DNA from: Scolanthus callimorphus
Taxonomy: Eukaryota > Cnidaria > Anthozoa > Actiniaria > Edwardsiidae
Length of the DNA: 64,000 bases
Direction: 5' to 3'
Assembly (NCBI GenBank): GCA_033964015.1
Contig: CM066918.1
Location: forward strand, 23,705,387-23,769,386
In this document: positions 45,428-56,700 of the stretch, in pieces
How the letters are laid out: each line of letters starts with the position of its first letter
Numbering within the stretch: the first letter of the stretch is position 1
Translations under genes and position numbers: made by a program
The notes under the pieces: model-generated
Databases searched by the model: none
Seen by the model: the letters and a program-made list of their open reading frames with translations, nothing else
Told to the model about the DNA's origin: nothing

Positions 45428-45860
45428 ATAAATATGGGCCTAGCCTAGAGTCTATCAATGTCTGAATATTTACAACTATTTGCAATTGGGCCTAGCAGTT
45501 TCTATCAATTTCTCACGATATACAACTATTTACAATTGGGCCTAGCCCAGTGGCTCTCAATTTCTGAGGATTTGCAGCTATTAACTTTTGGGTCTAACCC
45601 AGTGTCTGTCAATTTCTCACTATACACAACTATTTACAATTGGGCCTAACCCAGTGTCTATCAATTTCTCACGATATACAACTATTTGCTATTTGGTCCT
45701 AGCCCAGTGTCTATCAATTTCTGACGATTTACAGCTATTAACTATTGGGCCTAGCCCATTGTCTATCAATTTCTGACGATTTGTAACTATTTACTATTGG
45801 GCCTAGCCCACTGTCTCAAATTCGGACGATTTACAACTGGGACTAGCCCATTGTCTTTTT
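45428..45860. repeat. ~52-bp minisatellite, about 8 copies
   Basis: Units run gcctagcccagtgtctatca then atttctgacgatttacaact and an attgg ending, with 50-53-bp spacing and moderate divergence. Confidence 0.9.
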
Positions 45861-45911
45861 TGCCAGGAGTGGCAATTTTGAATTTCTTGGCATGCTGTAC
45901 TATTGCCGCTT

Positions 45912-47381
45912 TTAAAGCAAGACGAAATTCTTCGTAAGAGTTGTGACTATCTTGGCGCACAGAAGCCCCTTGAAGATGTTGAATCTCTTCAAACAGGAGC
46001 CCCATCTCTTTATCCTGCTCTTGATGTTGGTGAGCACGCCTGGCTCTGCCTCGTCGATGTCATGGTTATCTTCAACTGATTCAGAAGACACTTGAGCTGG
46101 GGTGACCTCACCACTGATACTTGGCGCTGCCTCATTTGTAACGGCGAGGATCTCGGCACTCATTCCTTCATGTGCAGACTTCTCGTTGTTAGAATCTGCA
46201 GCAAGGAGGTCACAATTAGTGTCTTCCTTTGGTGAACATGTCTTTTCGTCAGCTAGGACATGCGCGCTGGCGGGATTCTTTTGGATTGTAGCATCATCCT
46301 GATCTGCAGTGTCTAGTGCGATTTCATGTGGAGTGCCGCAAGGATCGGTCTTTGCGTCTTCACTATCTTCGTCTTCTTTCACGATACACGACAGTTTCGC
46401 ACAGAGAATCTCGAAGTTTTCTTCACAGAGAACAGAATCCTGTCCTGGCTGGCGAATAACAAAGGCGTGAACTTGAAACTCTTCCGCGTCTTCTATAAAC
46501 GTAAAACTGCCTGCGGTCTCATCTGGAATGCCGCAAGGCTCGGTCTTTGCGTCTTCACTTGAATCTTCGGCTTCTTTCACGATGCGCGACAGTCTTGCAC
46601 TGAGAACCTCGAAGTTGTCTTCACAGAGAACAGATTCCTGTTCTGGTTGGTGAATAACAAAGTCGTGAACCTCAAACTCTTCCGCGTCTTCCATAAACGT
46701 AAAACGTCCCGTTAGATATTCACTCCATTCTGACTCAACTTTTTTGACATCATTAGAAAATCCTACGGGAACCTGAGGCTCTGTGATCAGTCTTCCCTCC
46801 TCTGTCGCAAACTTGAGCACTTTTTCCAGGAACAAATGAAAGTTATCGACGACGAGAACCGAGTATTGACCAGGCATATTTATTACTATGTCATAGTTGA
46901 CAGTGTCTACCATGTCCTCGCGTGTCTGGAATTCCATTTCGTCAACCACAAAGCGGTAGCCTTCAAACGTGATGAAGTATTCGTTACCTTCGGCCTCGTT
47001 TTGCTGCCCGGCGCCACCACACAAATCCGCGGCGTACCCTTGTAAAGCACTAAAGTCATAGGCGTTTGGGTTCCAAGTTGGCATATTAGGAACAGTGGAC
47101 AGGGAGCTAGGTAAATATGTCATTTCGCTACTTAGTACTGGAAGTAGATTGATCTCGCTCAGCTCTTGGGAAGTGGCTCCTACACAGTCTCCAATAAAAG
47201 AAGTTGCGGCAAATGGAGGCTGCGGGAAGCTTGGAAGCGCACTGGATGAAAGGGAAATAACGCTACTCAAAGAGCTTGGAACTTGACTTGTTCCGCCACT
47301 GAGGATTTGGTCCAAGTTAATGTTCTCATAGCAGCAGGGCGTGGCGTTCTGGCATTGAGCTTCCATGAGCGGTAGTGACAT
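45912..47381 (-). CDS. Unrecognised acidic protein with 66-aa tandem repeats
   Basis: Uninterrupted 489-codon frame, ATG 47379-47381. I do not recognise the family. N-terminal ~115 residues are Ser/Leu/Pro-rich. From about residue 140 there are three copies of a unit: the two best share FTFxEDAEEFxVHxFVIxQP and SVLCExNFEx with a 198-bp (66-residue) period at about 46516-46713 and 46320-46515; a more diverged copy precedes them. No signal peptide or membrane helix is seen in the repeats. A second frame, open from about 46060 to 45787, has protein-like content (EMGLLFEEIQHLQGASVRQ) and overlaps the C-terminal 30 codons, so the true C-terminus may be reached by a frameshift, an indel or a short intron. 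No neighbour suggests a function. Confidence 0.6.
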   Translation of the reverse strand: MSLPLMEAQCQNATPCCYENINLDQILSGGTSQVPSSLSSVISLSSSALPSFPQPPFAATSFIGDCVGATSQELSEINLLPVLSSEMTYLPSSLSTVPNMPTWNPNAYDFSALQGYAADLCGGAGQQNEAEGNEYFITFEGYRFVVDEMEFQTREDMVDTVNYDIVINMPGQYSVLVVDNFHLFLEKVLKFATEEGRLITEPQVPVGFSNDVKKVESEWSEYLTGRFTFMEDAEEFEVHDFVIHQPEQESVLCEDNFEVLSARLSRIVKEAEDSSEDAKTEPCGIPDETAGSFTFIEDAEEFQVHAFVIRQPGQDSVLCEENFEILCAKLSCIVKEDEDSEDAKTDPCGTPHEIALDTADQDDATIQKNPASAHVLADEKTCSPKEDTNCDLLAADSNNEKSAHEGMSAEILAVTNEAAPSISGEVTPAQVSSESVEDNHDIDEAEPGVLTNIKSRIKRWGSCLKRFNIFKGLLCAKIVTTLTKNFVLL

Positions 47382-48571
47382 ATTTTGTGTTAAGACTTAC
47401 CCATAGTGACTAACGATTTGATAACTTTTTCTGATTTAAGATAATTGCTTTCGTTCAGTCATTGTTTACGTCGCGCGCGTGAAGTAAAGTAGATGGATCT
47501 CCATGGATACTCAAAAGCAGCGCGTGCATAGAACTAGCAAGTTCGTTAGAAAAATGAAAAACACCGCGTGTTATTACTGTACATTTCCGAGCAATGTTTT
47601 CTCGACCTCACTAGAGCGAAAATTGTACATCCTCAAGCTGTGCAACCAGACTTGCTACGGGATAAGGGGTGATTGGGTGAGGGGGGTTGGCAATTTTTTT
47701 GCGTACGCTAATGTTTTTTCGGGGATCAGGTTTTTCCCGGACTTTTTAATGTTTTTCTTTTGTTTGGATTTCTCAAGCATTTTTTTTTCTTGAAGACTGA
47801 CCTTGCTCGAATTTTTTTGGGGGAATTGGTCCATCCCTTTCTGGTTTCTGTTTTGGTTTTCCATTCTCCATTATCACACAGGGCTCGGACATACCAACTA
47901 TCTTTGTAATTTATTTTTACCGCATAAGACTCCATTCTATGTAGATTATTATAGACTCTACAAATCAAGGACAGAGATATAACTCAAGCCCCCCCCCCCC
48001 CCCCCCCCCCCCGGATGATTATATCTCTGTCCTTGATTTGTATCCCATATTGTTTGGGCGGGGGTGCTCGTCGTACCTTTAAGGGTTTAAAATCAGGCCT
48101 CTGGTACCTTTTAGGGGGTAAAATTCGGAAACATGTAAATTTTTCCAGATAGGTACCTGTTAGAGGTCCGTTCTAGCAAATCAAGCAAATCACACTTGTT
48201 GGTAGCCTGAATTTCAGACGTATTTTCATCGTAAAAAATACGCGAGAAAATTACGAGGGAAAATACTTTTTGTTGGTACCTTTAAGGGGTCAAAATAAAC
48301 TGAGCGACGCCATGTTTGGTACCTTTTAGGGGTAAAATCGAAAGTTCCGACGAGCACCCGGCCCCGCCCCCAAAATATGGAAAAACCTGCTGTGTCACGG
48401 CATAGGCAGAACCAGGTTATAGGTAAAGTCAAGTTATATAGGCAACACGTACGTTGTACAATTTTTTTTTTCGGTTTAAGCCCGAGAAATGAATAGATGT
48501 TTGCGTAGGCAAGGTTTTTTTTTCACTAGAGGTGCCTCTTTCACTGACCATCCGTTCTGACTTGCCGAGGT
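47382..48571. other. Intergenic interval with poly-C hairpin and repeats
   Basis: Holds the poly-C hairpin at 47959-48042 and a GGTACCTTTTAGGGG-family repeat at 48058-48365. ORFs here are low complexity. Confidence 0.5.
47959..48042. repeat. Hairpin with a 24-base poly-C loop
   Basis: Perfect 24-bp inverted ends (tacaaatcaaggacagagat... and its complement) flank C24 at 47989-48012. Confidence 0.9.
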
Positions 48572-48688
48572 TCAAGCTTCACTGCACCAAGAAAAAAACA
48601 AATAAACTGCACAAGCCACAATGCAGAACAAAACTGCTGCCATTCCCGTCATAGTTTCATAAAACACTCTTCTCTGGAACTTATTCAT
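48572..48688 (-). other. Out-of-frame C-terminal membrane segment of the sulfotransferase
   Basis: A 38-codon frame beginning ATG 48686-48688, overlapping the upstream stop as ATGA. It encodes a basic stretch followed by a strong hydrophobic helix (MAAVLFCIVACAVYLFFSW). It sits where a membrane tail would continue the 48685-49335 frame and differs by one indel in an AAAA run. Whether it is translated is unknown. Confidence 0.5.
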
Positions 48689-49335
48689 TTTGAAACAGGT
48701 TGTGCCAGCATGTTTTGTACCCATTCGCCTTTCTTATTCTCATGAGGGAAAGGTTGATCTGGAACTGCGTGACCCAGAAAGTCACACAACGGCTTCCAAC
48801 CTTGCGTGACCCTAAACACAAGTAGCTGATCTGTAGGAACGGTGTTTTTAACTCGCTCGTTGTGCATACGATAATGCTTCAGGTGGATCTGGCTCGACTC
48901 GGGGTTTTCGCTGCCTAGTAGCGCTCTCAGTGCAGCAATGGTAGTTTCCATGGCTTTACATGTTCTAAAAGTCGGAGACAAAAACACAGACGGCCTTGAT
49001 CTTGCCCACATCTGGCGAGTATCCGCAAGCTGTGCAGCCAGACTTCTCAACCAAGACTCTTCGTCACGAACCATTAAAATTACTTTAGCGTCCGGGAAAG
49101 CCGCTAATATCTCCTCAAAAAAGAAACTAGCTGGCAGATCGGTGGTAGCGTCGACATGCTGAAACATAGCCTTGAAATCAGGCATTTTCCCATGATTAAT
49201 AAGCCCTGACCATTGGTATATCATACCCAAGTCCATTTGCTCAGGCGCGTCGTACACCTTATATCCCAACAGCCGTAGTGCTTTTGCCATTGATTTTGTA
49301 CCTGTTTTTATATTTCCAGCACAAATGATCTTCAT
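48685..49335 (-). CDS. Sulfotransferase, Sulfotransfer_4 type
   Basis: A 216-codon single-exon frame, ATG 49333-49335, stop 48685-48687. The N-terminal strand-loop-helix (residues 2-20) has KTGTKSM, matching the KTGT(T/K)S loop that binds the 5'-phosphosulfate of PAPS; residues 84-95 read KVILMVRDEESW, the 3'-phosphate-binding strand with conserved Arg and Ser. The C-terminal PDQPFPHENKKGEW segment is typical of the group. Expected role: sulfate transfer from PAPS to an unknown acceptor. The loop has GNIKTG where GLPKTG is usual. A likely membrane tail follows in another frame, so this copy may carry a frameshift. Upstream, 49480-49790 is repeat-like. Confidence 0.82.
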   Translation of the reverse strand: MKIICAGNIKTGTKSMAKALRLLGYKVYDAPEQMDLGMIYQWSGLINHGKMPDFKAMFQHVDATTDLPASFFFEEILAAFPDAKVILMVRDEESWLRSLAAQLADTRQMWARSRPSVFLSPTFRTCKAMETTIAALRALLGSENPESSQIHLKHYRMHNERVKNTVPTDQLLVFRVTQGWKPLCDFLGHAVPDQPFPHENKKGEWVQNMLAQPVSK

Positions 49336-50746
49336 ATTGCAGATTCAGATTTCAAACAATCGGCACGCAATGCTGTGTGGCTTGCAAAGGGTTACAGATC
49401 GAATCGCTGCTCGTGAGATGACATCGAGGTCACGGTGCGAGGTCCGGGGGGACTCCCATATTGGTCGGCCGGGCGCGAGGTGCGAGTCGTATCTTTCAGG
49501 AATCAAAATCGTGGCCTGCGGTAGGGGTGGTAAAAATATAAATGACAGAAAAAGGTGCCCAACAAAGCAGCGCTTTGAATCTATCTAAAACTCTGCCAGT
49601 TTTGCGTTATATTAGGTGTTGAGAAAATGCGAATTGATATTTTCCGTGTTTGTTTATGGTATCTTTTAGGGTTTATTCTGAAGCTAAGCCACACCCAATT
49701 TGGTATCTTTTAGGGGTCAAATTCTTTCTTTTTTTCGAGGAGCACCCCCATGTGAAAAATACGGGAGTCCCCCCTTGGGGTGCATGGTAAATCACGCCTT
49801 CCCGCGCATGTTATGTTATGTAACATGTTATGTAACTGCCTATTACCGACCCTTAATCTCTTAATCCCCACCACCGCGTCTGGTAATTATACATGGTCTT
49901 GGCCTGGTCGCGGAGACATGACACGTGATACCTGAATCCCGAAAAACAAAATATCCGAGAAAAAAAAACACTGCAGAGCCGGCTCGCAAGGATGATATAT
50001 CACGACTTTCGTGGTCATGAGGTACAGCCCTCGCAAGATCGAACTCTAAACACCTTTACTCAAAATAACAGAATCACAAGAATACAACGAGAATACAATA
50101 GAATAATGACAATAGAATACCATAGAATAACAGAATCACAAGAATAGAACGAGAATACACTAAGCTAATACACAAAATTCATAAATTGCTGGCGATTTGA
50201 ATAATTATTGTTTCTGCCTCACTAGCCTGGCGTTCGTGCGGAAAAGCGTTTGTATTTTCGTGTGAATTCAATGATAGAGAAGCGCAAACAATAGTTCTTC
50301 AAATCGCCAGCCAGATCTTACGAGCAGCTGCTACATCACTGCGTAGCAAATGCCGTAGACTTTCTCAAAGTCCTTTAAAAATATTTTGTGCTTGGTAGCG
50401 TCCCTGTCAAGAGACCTTGCGAATATGGGCCGCGCGAAACGAAAAACGGGGAAGGGAGGAGAGAGAAAAATTTCGTGTCCACATTTTGATAGCTGAGCGA
50501 GAGTCCGAGTGAGTTATAATTGCCATCAAGGAGGTTTTTATAATGCAAGGAGGGCATTTTTCCTTCTTTCGCTGGTCAGCGTCAGCGCCAGCATATGAAT
50601 CCAGAGACGCGCATCACAATGCTGCTCACTTTCTGTACAGTTTTTCCAGCTGGGTTTTCTTGAGGGCACACTAGGACAAGGGCTTTAGGAACAATTACTG
50701 TTGTGTTTTTGAAGCGTTATCTAGTTTCCTGGCCTCTCCGTGGCTG
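49336..50746. other. Interval between sulfotransferase and WDR70 3' end
   Basis: Contains a repeat with ggtatcttttaggggtcaaa (49655-49780), a tandem aacagaatcacaagaata block (50060-50165) and a MITE (50187-50313, gctggcgatttga ends). No gene seen. Confidence 0.5.
50187..50313. repeat. MITE with GCTGGCGATTTGA ends
   Basis: gctggcgatttgaataattattgttt at the left and caaacaatagttcttcaaatcgccagc at the right are imperfect inverted ends. Confidence 0.75.
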
Positions 50747-53700
50747 TCACGCAATCTTCATTCTTTTTCGTCTCTCTTCCGCATCATCGTCCGAGTCCGA
50801 CTCCTCTTCGGGCTCTTGGAAGATTGGCTCTGGTTGAGTCCTGCATTGAGAAATAAAGCTGTGTTTACACGAAATATTTGCTAGTAACAATTGACTCCTA
50901 TAGTTGGACCTCAAACGTTTTCTCACAAAACAGGCGACTGCATTACCTGACTTGCAGGAGATTTTGCCGCATTTCGTTTGTGCAGTCGCGCGCGTTTTTT
51001 GCGAGACGTGAAATCTTAGTGGAAGTCGCCTATTTTGTGGCCTTTTGCAACTAAAACTGTTGCATCGCGGCCCGCGTTTTCAAAACATCGATTTGTTTTT
51101 ACTTTGTTGTCCCGCCAGTCAAATCTTATGAGCCAGATTCTTGCCTTGTTTTGCCTAGTGCAGTCGCCTGGCTTTCTGTCGCGACGTTGTCTGGTTTTAG
51201 CTCAAGGGGAAGCCAGTTGACTGCACTAGGTGTAGCAGGGCAAGAGTTTCATTGGTCAGATAGTTTTGATTGGCGGAACAGCAAAGTCAAAATTCAAAAC
51301 ATGATTCGGTGTTTTTGAAAATGTGGGTCGCAATGCAACGGTTGTAGTTGTAATACACAAAATTGGTTAACGTTGTTTACCACTTGCTGCCACCCATTCC
51401 AGATCATACACGACCGAATTTGGTGGGAACAAGATGTATGCACGGTTATCCGATGTTGTCCATTACCGATGCATCTGCCGTGAACGTTTCTGTTTGTCAA
51501 GGTTCTACGCGCGTGCACCACACAGGAAGCCCGGACGATTACGAAGTGTACTATTAATTTCTAAAGAAAATGTGAGGTTCTTCCGCTACTGCAAGAGTGT
51601 CTCCCTTGATATTCAAATGTATACAAAAAGGTGTAAAACGGAGGATTCTCTCGTGTATTTGTTCTAAGTGCTTGCATGGCTGTTCCTATCTGGCTGTGGC
51701 CTATCGAAGAACTCTAAATTTTCAACAACCGCTCTACCCCTGTGGAAATTCCAGGCTCCTGTACACCCCTGTGGAAATTAGATGCGACCCCTGTGGAAAT
51801 TCCCCATTCTGAGGAAATTCCACATTTGCAAATGAATACCCTGTGGAAATTCTGGGGTAAAATGAATGGCCCTGTGGAAATTCCAGGGTCAAAATCAACA
51901 AACCATGTGGAAATTCCAGGGTCAAACACGCGACCCCTGTGGAAATTCCAGGTTCCTCGATAGGAGGGTAACGGCCATAAAATGGAACGGCCCATTGTAA
52001 CGTTATAGCAAGCGCTCGAATAAAGTGCATTTATGACTTACTTTTTGTACGCAGGAGATACCCAGTATGGATCATTCTTGGCCGCCTGTGATAAGTTATA
52101 ACTAATAAGCTGAAATGCATTGCATATAACTACACAAGACTCGTGCTCTCTCTATTGCTACAGTACTCAGGGTCTAGAAGGGTGGGTTTGAAAGCGCCAA
52201 TTGTGCTTATATCTCCCTAAAAATCTTCATAAATCTTTTTCTATTTTAGTGATTTTGCTAATTTTTGCGAGTCTAAGACAACGAAATCTTGCATATTTTC
52301 AATAGAAGTTAACATTACATTTCAGCGTGCCGTTCCGTTGTCTTAGTTCTTGTGCGGACCGTCATTTAATCGTCATACACGTCAAACCAAGTTAAACATT
52401 TGACATTTAACAAATGTCCTCTGATTCCCCTCCGAGTGGGTCCGCAGTACATGTTGACCACTTTATTACGTCATTCCGTGGTATATAAGAGGACATACCA
52501 CGGAAAATCAGAGGACATTTGTTTTGTACCACAACAAACAGCCACACGTTGTTTTCGTTGGTTCTTTTAGCGAGCGCGCTGATGATGGCGCGTTCCGTGG
52601 TATATACTTTTTTAGTATCACCCAACTAGTGGACTATTGCCAATGCTGCATTCTGATTGGCTACGCTACTAGGGGACTATTATCAATAGACCTCTAGTAG
52701 CGAAAGCGCCGATTTTGAACATGAAAATAATGGCGGCCGCTTCTCGTTTTGTTGAGGTTTCTAGTGATTTTTAACACAATTTTTCACTTTTTTTGTCCAA
52801 CTAGTTGGGTGATACTAAAACAATTAGACCTCTCGCCCTCAAGGGCCACGGGTCAATAGCCCATTCGGCCTGCGGCCTCATGGACTATTGGCCTGTAGCC
52901 CTTTCGGGCGGCCTCATGGACTATTGGCCTGTAGCCCTTTCGGGCTCGAGGTCTAATTGTTAAATGTACCCACGGCTGAGAGCCAATCAGAACTCGAGAA
53001 ACGCGCGCGTTGTGGTATAAAACAAGATTTTCTGAGGAGATGAAATTGAATATTTTTTGAAATCTGTTTGGGACGCTTGGCGATGCAACAATTAATCCGA
53101 TTGGCTAATCTGATAGCAATAAATCAGTTGGTAATGATGACATTAATATCGTAACCATATCTAGACGAAGTACCTCGGCATGTTTTAGAATAGCCTCTCG
53201 GGGATGCGAGTCGTCGGCTTTCTCGAGCGCAAGGTTTTTCACCACGAATGCAGACAGCGACATTCCCGACGTCACCCGACCACCTTTGCCTTAAAACACA
53301 AAAATCACACACCTTAAGATAGAGAGAGTGTCATGTATCTGGTCCGAAACACGACCCAAGCAGAAGAGTAAAGCTATCAGCTCAAGCCGGGACTCACAGA
53401 GAATTTCTACAGAAACCCATCAATGGGAAAATGGTAGAAGAATGGGAAGTGTTCGGATTTCCCATGGCTATCCATTTGAATTCCGAACGCATCCCATTCA
53501 GCTTTTCCCATTGATGGGTTTCTGCACAAATTCCCAGTGAATAGAACCCTGGGCATATAGGTGAGAGGCGAATGGCTAAGAGCGTTTGGCCACCTCATGC
53601 TCTGAGACGTTTTGGGCGCCGGGAAGAAAATCACAGGGAATTTCTACAGAAACCCATCCATAGGAAAAGCTGAATTTCCCATGATAGAATAATGGGAAGT

Positions 53701-56700
53701 GTTCGGAATTCACATGGATAGCCATTGGAAATTCGAACACTTCCCATTCTTCTACCATGGGGAATTCACCTTTTCCCATGGATAGGTTTCTGGAGAAATT
53801 TCTTGTGAATAGCGCGGGCTAGATCATCGTGCATGTGGTCTCCTGTGGTCGATAAGTGGTTCTTCGCCATCATCTAGTTCAGGTTAGAGCAGATTTCACG
53901 ATCACGTCACGCGAAATGACTGATCTATCACTCAAAATGCTTTGAAACGGCACAATACCGTAACGGTCCGGACACGACACGAAACGCGCCATGACTTTTT
54001 CACAGCACATTCATAGGAGATCTAGTGTCGCGGCGACATGACTTTTTCACATTCATAGCGGAGCTCCTTAGCGGCACATTTGGGTATCGGGGGCGCGTCC
54101 GTGTCTGCGCGCCCCTACCACAGGCAACCCGAAAACCGCTTCATTTCGGCGGGAAAATACTGCGCGTCCGTTAACAGAAAAATATGTAACCGGGAGCTCC
54201 GCCTTTTAGCCAGTGGCTAAATCTATATATTACGGAATCTCCTCTTACTGTAGCGCAGTTTAGTTCAGTTTCAGTGACTCGGTATTTACCTGGGCCAGTA
54301 ACGGGAAGGTCCGGTCTGTGTGACTTGACGGGATCTTTTCTCTCGCTTTCCTTCACCTTCTTCATGTTCCTCGGCTGCTTTTGACGATAAATCGGCAGCG
54401 CGTGTGCTAAAACACAACAGTGATACAAGTTGTTACCCTACGCACGGGTTAGACCTTGAGTGATGCATCCCTATATTTCATCTCTCGTTGTGCAGCCTGT
54501 GGCACGGGTTAAACCTTGAGTGATGTATCCCTATATTTCATCTCTCGTTGTGCAGCCTGTGACAAAGGCGCGTCACACTAGTCCAAATTGGCACATTTAT
54601 GCGTGCTATTGTTCACTTTCATTGCTTTACGTCGTTCTATAAGACTTAACCATGTCAAGTGACCAAACAAGAGCCTGCAATCCAACGTAGTCTTATCCAG
54701 GGTACCAAGGGTACCCGAGTCTCCAAACTTCACTCGTTTTCACAACACGTTCAGTCACGGCGTCACGTGCCAGTAAAATTAAGTGAAGCTTGGAGCCTCG
54801 GTACACGGTACACGTCTGCGCCATCACAAAAGATGTCAAATAGTATCACAATAACAAAAAAACAAGATGGCAATGCTGTAGTAGTGACCTTGTTTTAGTT
54901 GTGTTCAAATCCTAGCGCCGTAACTTCGCTGCTTTTTAACGGGCCTTGCTTAAGTTTGGAGAGAGTAATTTGCTAATAGCCATCTTTGTAGACTAGAAAT
55001 TGGTTTATAGTGTGTAGCAAGGCGTTTATCTTTGTAAGTAACTTACGTGTTATAATATGGTCAGGTAGAACCATATCTCGTAGAGCTTTCTTGCGTCGTA
55101 CTTTACCCACACACAACAATGCTCCTCTGTGAACAACAAACACGAATAAATGACAATGTCTATGGTGATAATAACGAGGGCGAAGAGGAATTTTGATTAT
55201 GATAATGATGATGGTGATGATGAAGACTACCATGACCATGTTGACGAGGAAGTGAAGAAGAAAGACAAGAAAAGAGGAGGAGGAGGGAGGAGAACGAAGA
55301 AGAGGGGAGGAAGGAGGAGAAGTTGAAGAAAGACGAGGAAAGAGGAGGAGGAGGAGGGAGTAGAAGAAGAAATACGAGAAAAGAGGAGGAGGAGGGAGAA
55401 GAACGAGGGAAAGGAGGAAGAGAAGGAGGAAGGAGGAAGAGGAAAAAGGTGGAGGAGGAAGGAGGAGGAGCAGGAATACGAGAAGAAGAACAAGAAAGAC
55501 GAGGAGGAGGAGGGAGAAAAACGAGAAAGAGGAGGAAGGAAGAGAAGGACAATGATAAGGATACGCTTTACTCACTTATTACTCTTCTCCGGGTCAAAAA
55601 AGACTTTCACTTTCCCATCTCCGAGCCCCACTACGATCTGGTTCAACCGCTGATGCCAGAGAGAACTCACAACACTCTAGCAAATAAAGCAACAAGTCAT
55701 GGTGTCTCAGCTGAGATGTTCCCTCAATGAAAGGTTCAAGTAAACAAGAAGGAATGACTAGACACTAAGACTGAGTTTTTTGCTCTCAGTTAACAGTGAC
55801 TTACCGAATCAGCGACTTCAAGCTGGTGCACAATCCGTAGAGTGTCCTTGGCCAGGAACACAAGCTTACCAAAACCCTGGTGGAGAGAGGAAACTAAATG
55901 TGATCATCAAACGAGATCAAAGGATTCACTTGAATTGATTGAGTTTCTTTGGTCACAAAGACAAAGGTGTGAAGCCCTACATTCAGTAGTATCAGAAGAG
56001 TAGTGAGACTATAGCACATAATCTACTTACCTCCCCCTTTCTCACAGATGTTCCAGTGGCAATCATGCGATCATCCGGGCTAAAGTAACACGAGGTCCTG
56101 AAAATACATCAATATTAGAGATAGCTACATGCTCAATGTCCCGAGAAAGTGTTGTTGCCTGAGCTAACCTCAAAACACTACTTCATAGTTTTCTCATTAA
56201 ATGTAAAAGCACTTACTGGGAGTAGAAGTTGGGCAGATTTGAGGCTACATTGACAGGTTGTTTAAAATTCCTGAGATCCCATGTTTTGACTGTATCATCC
56301 CCTATGGAACAGAGAAAATGCGGTATGTATGTTATATCCAAACCATGGCAACACACAAATGGAAATACATTAATGGAACCTAGAAAAAAAAAACGTTTGA
56401 AACTCAAACAGAACAAGTTTTTGTTTTAGAGTCGGCACTTTTCCTTTCTTAATATAATTCACTCCTTAGTCAGAGTAGTCGCCACAACTATTTTGTGATT
56501 CTGCTCCAGTACTGACCTCCACGTGTTACCAGCAGGTTTCCGACTTGTGAGAAGTCTAAACTGGATGTATCACTACCAAACATGTGAGCATCGCGTTTCA
56601 AATGTGAAGTGTGGACCTAAATGCAGAAGCAGGAGAAGACATATTACACATAGCTTCACATAATCATGTGTACTGCTGGTCAAAATGTCTGCGCTTCCTT

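Noticed and set aside
45428..45860. Regular ~52-bp repeats resembling a CRISPR array
   Set aside because: Repeats diverge along their whole length with no unique spacers, in eukaryotic DNA; a minisatellite.
53124..53312. 62-codon minus-strand ORF
   Set aside because: Wrong-frame reading of the WDR70 exon at 53174-53289.
54973..55730. Long ORFs on both strands (Ser/Leu/Phe/Pro-rich minus, Glu/Arg/Gly-rich plus)
   Set aside because: Produced by the polypurine tract in a WDR70 intron.
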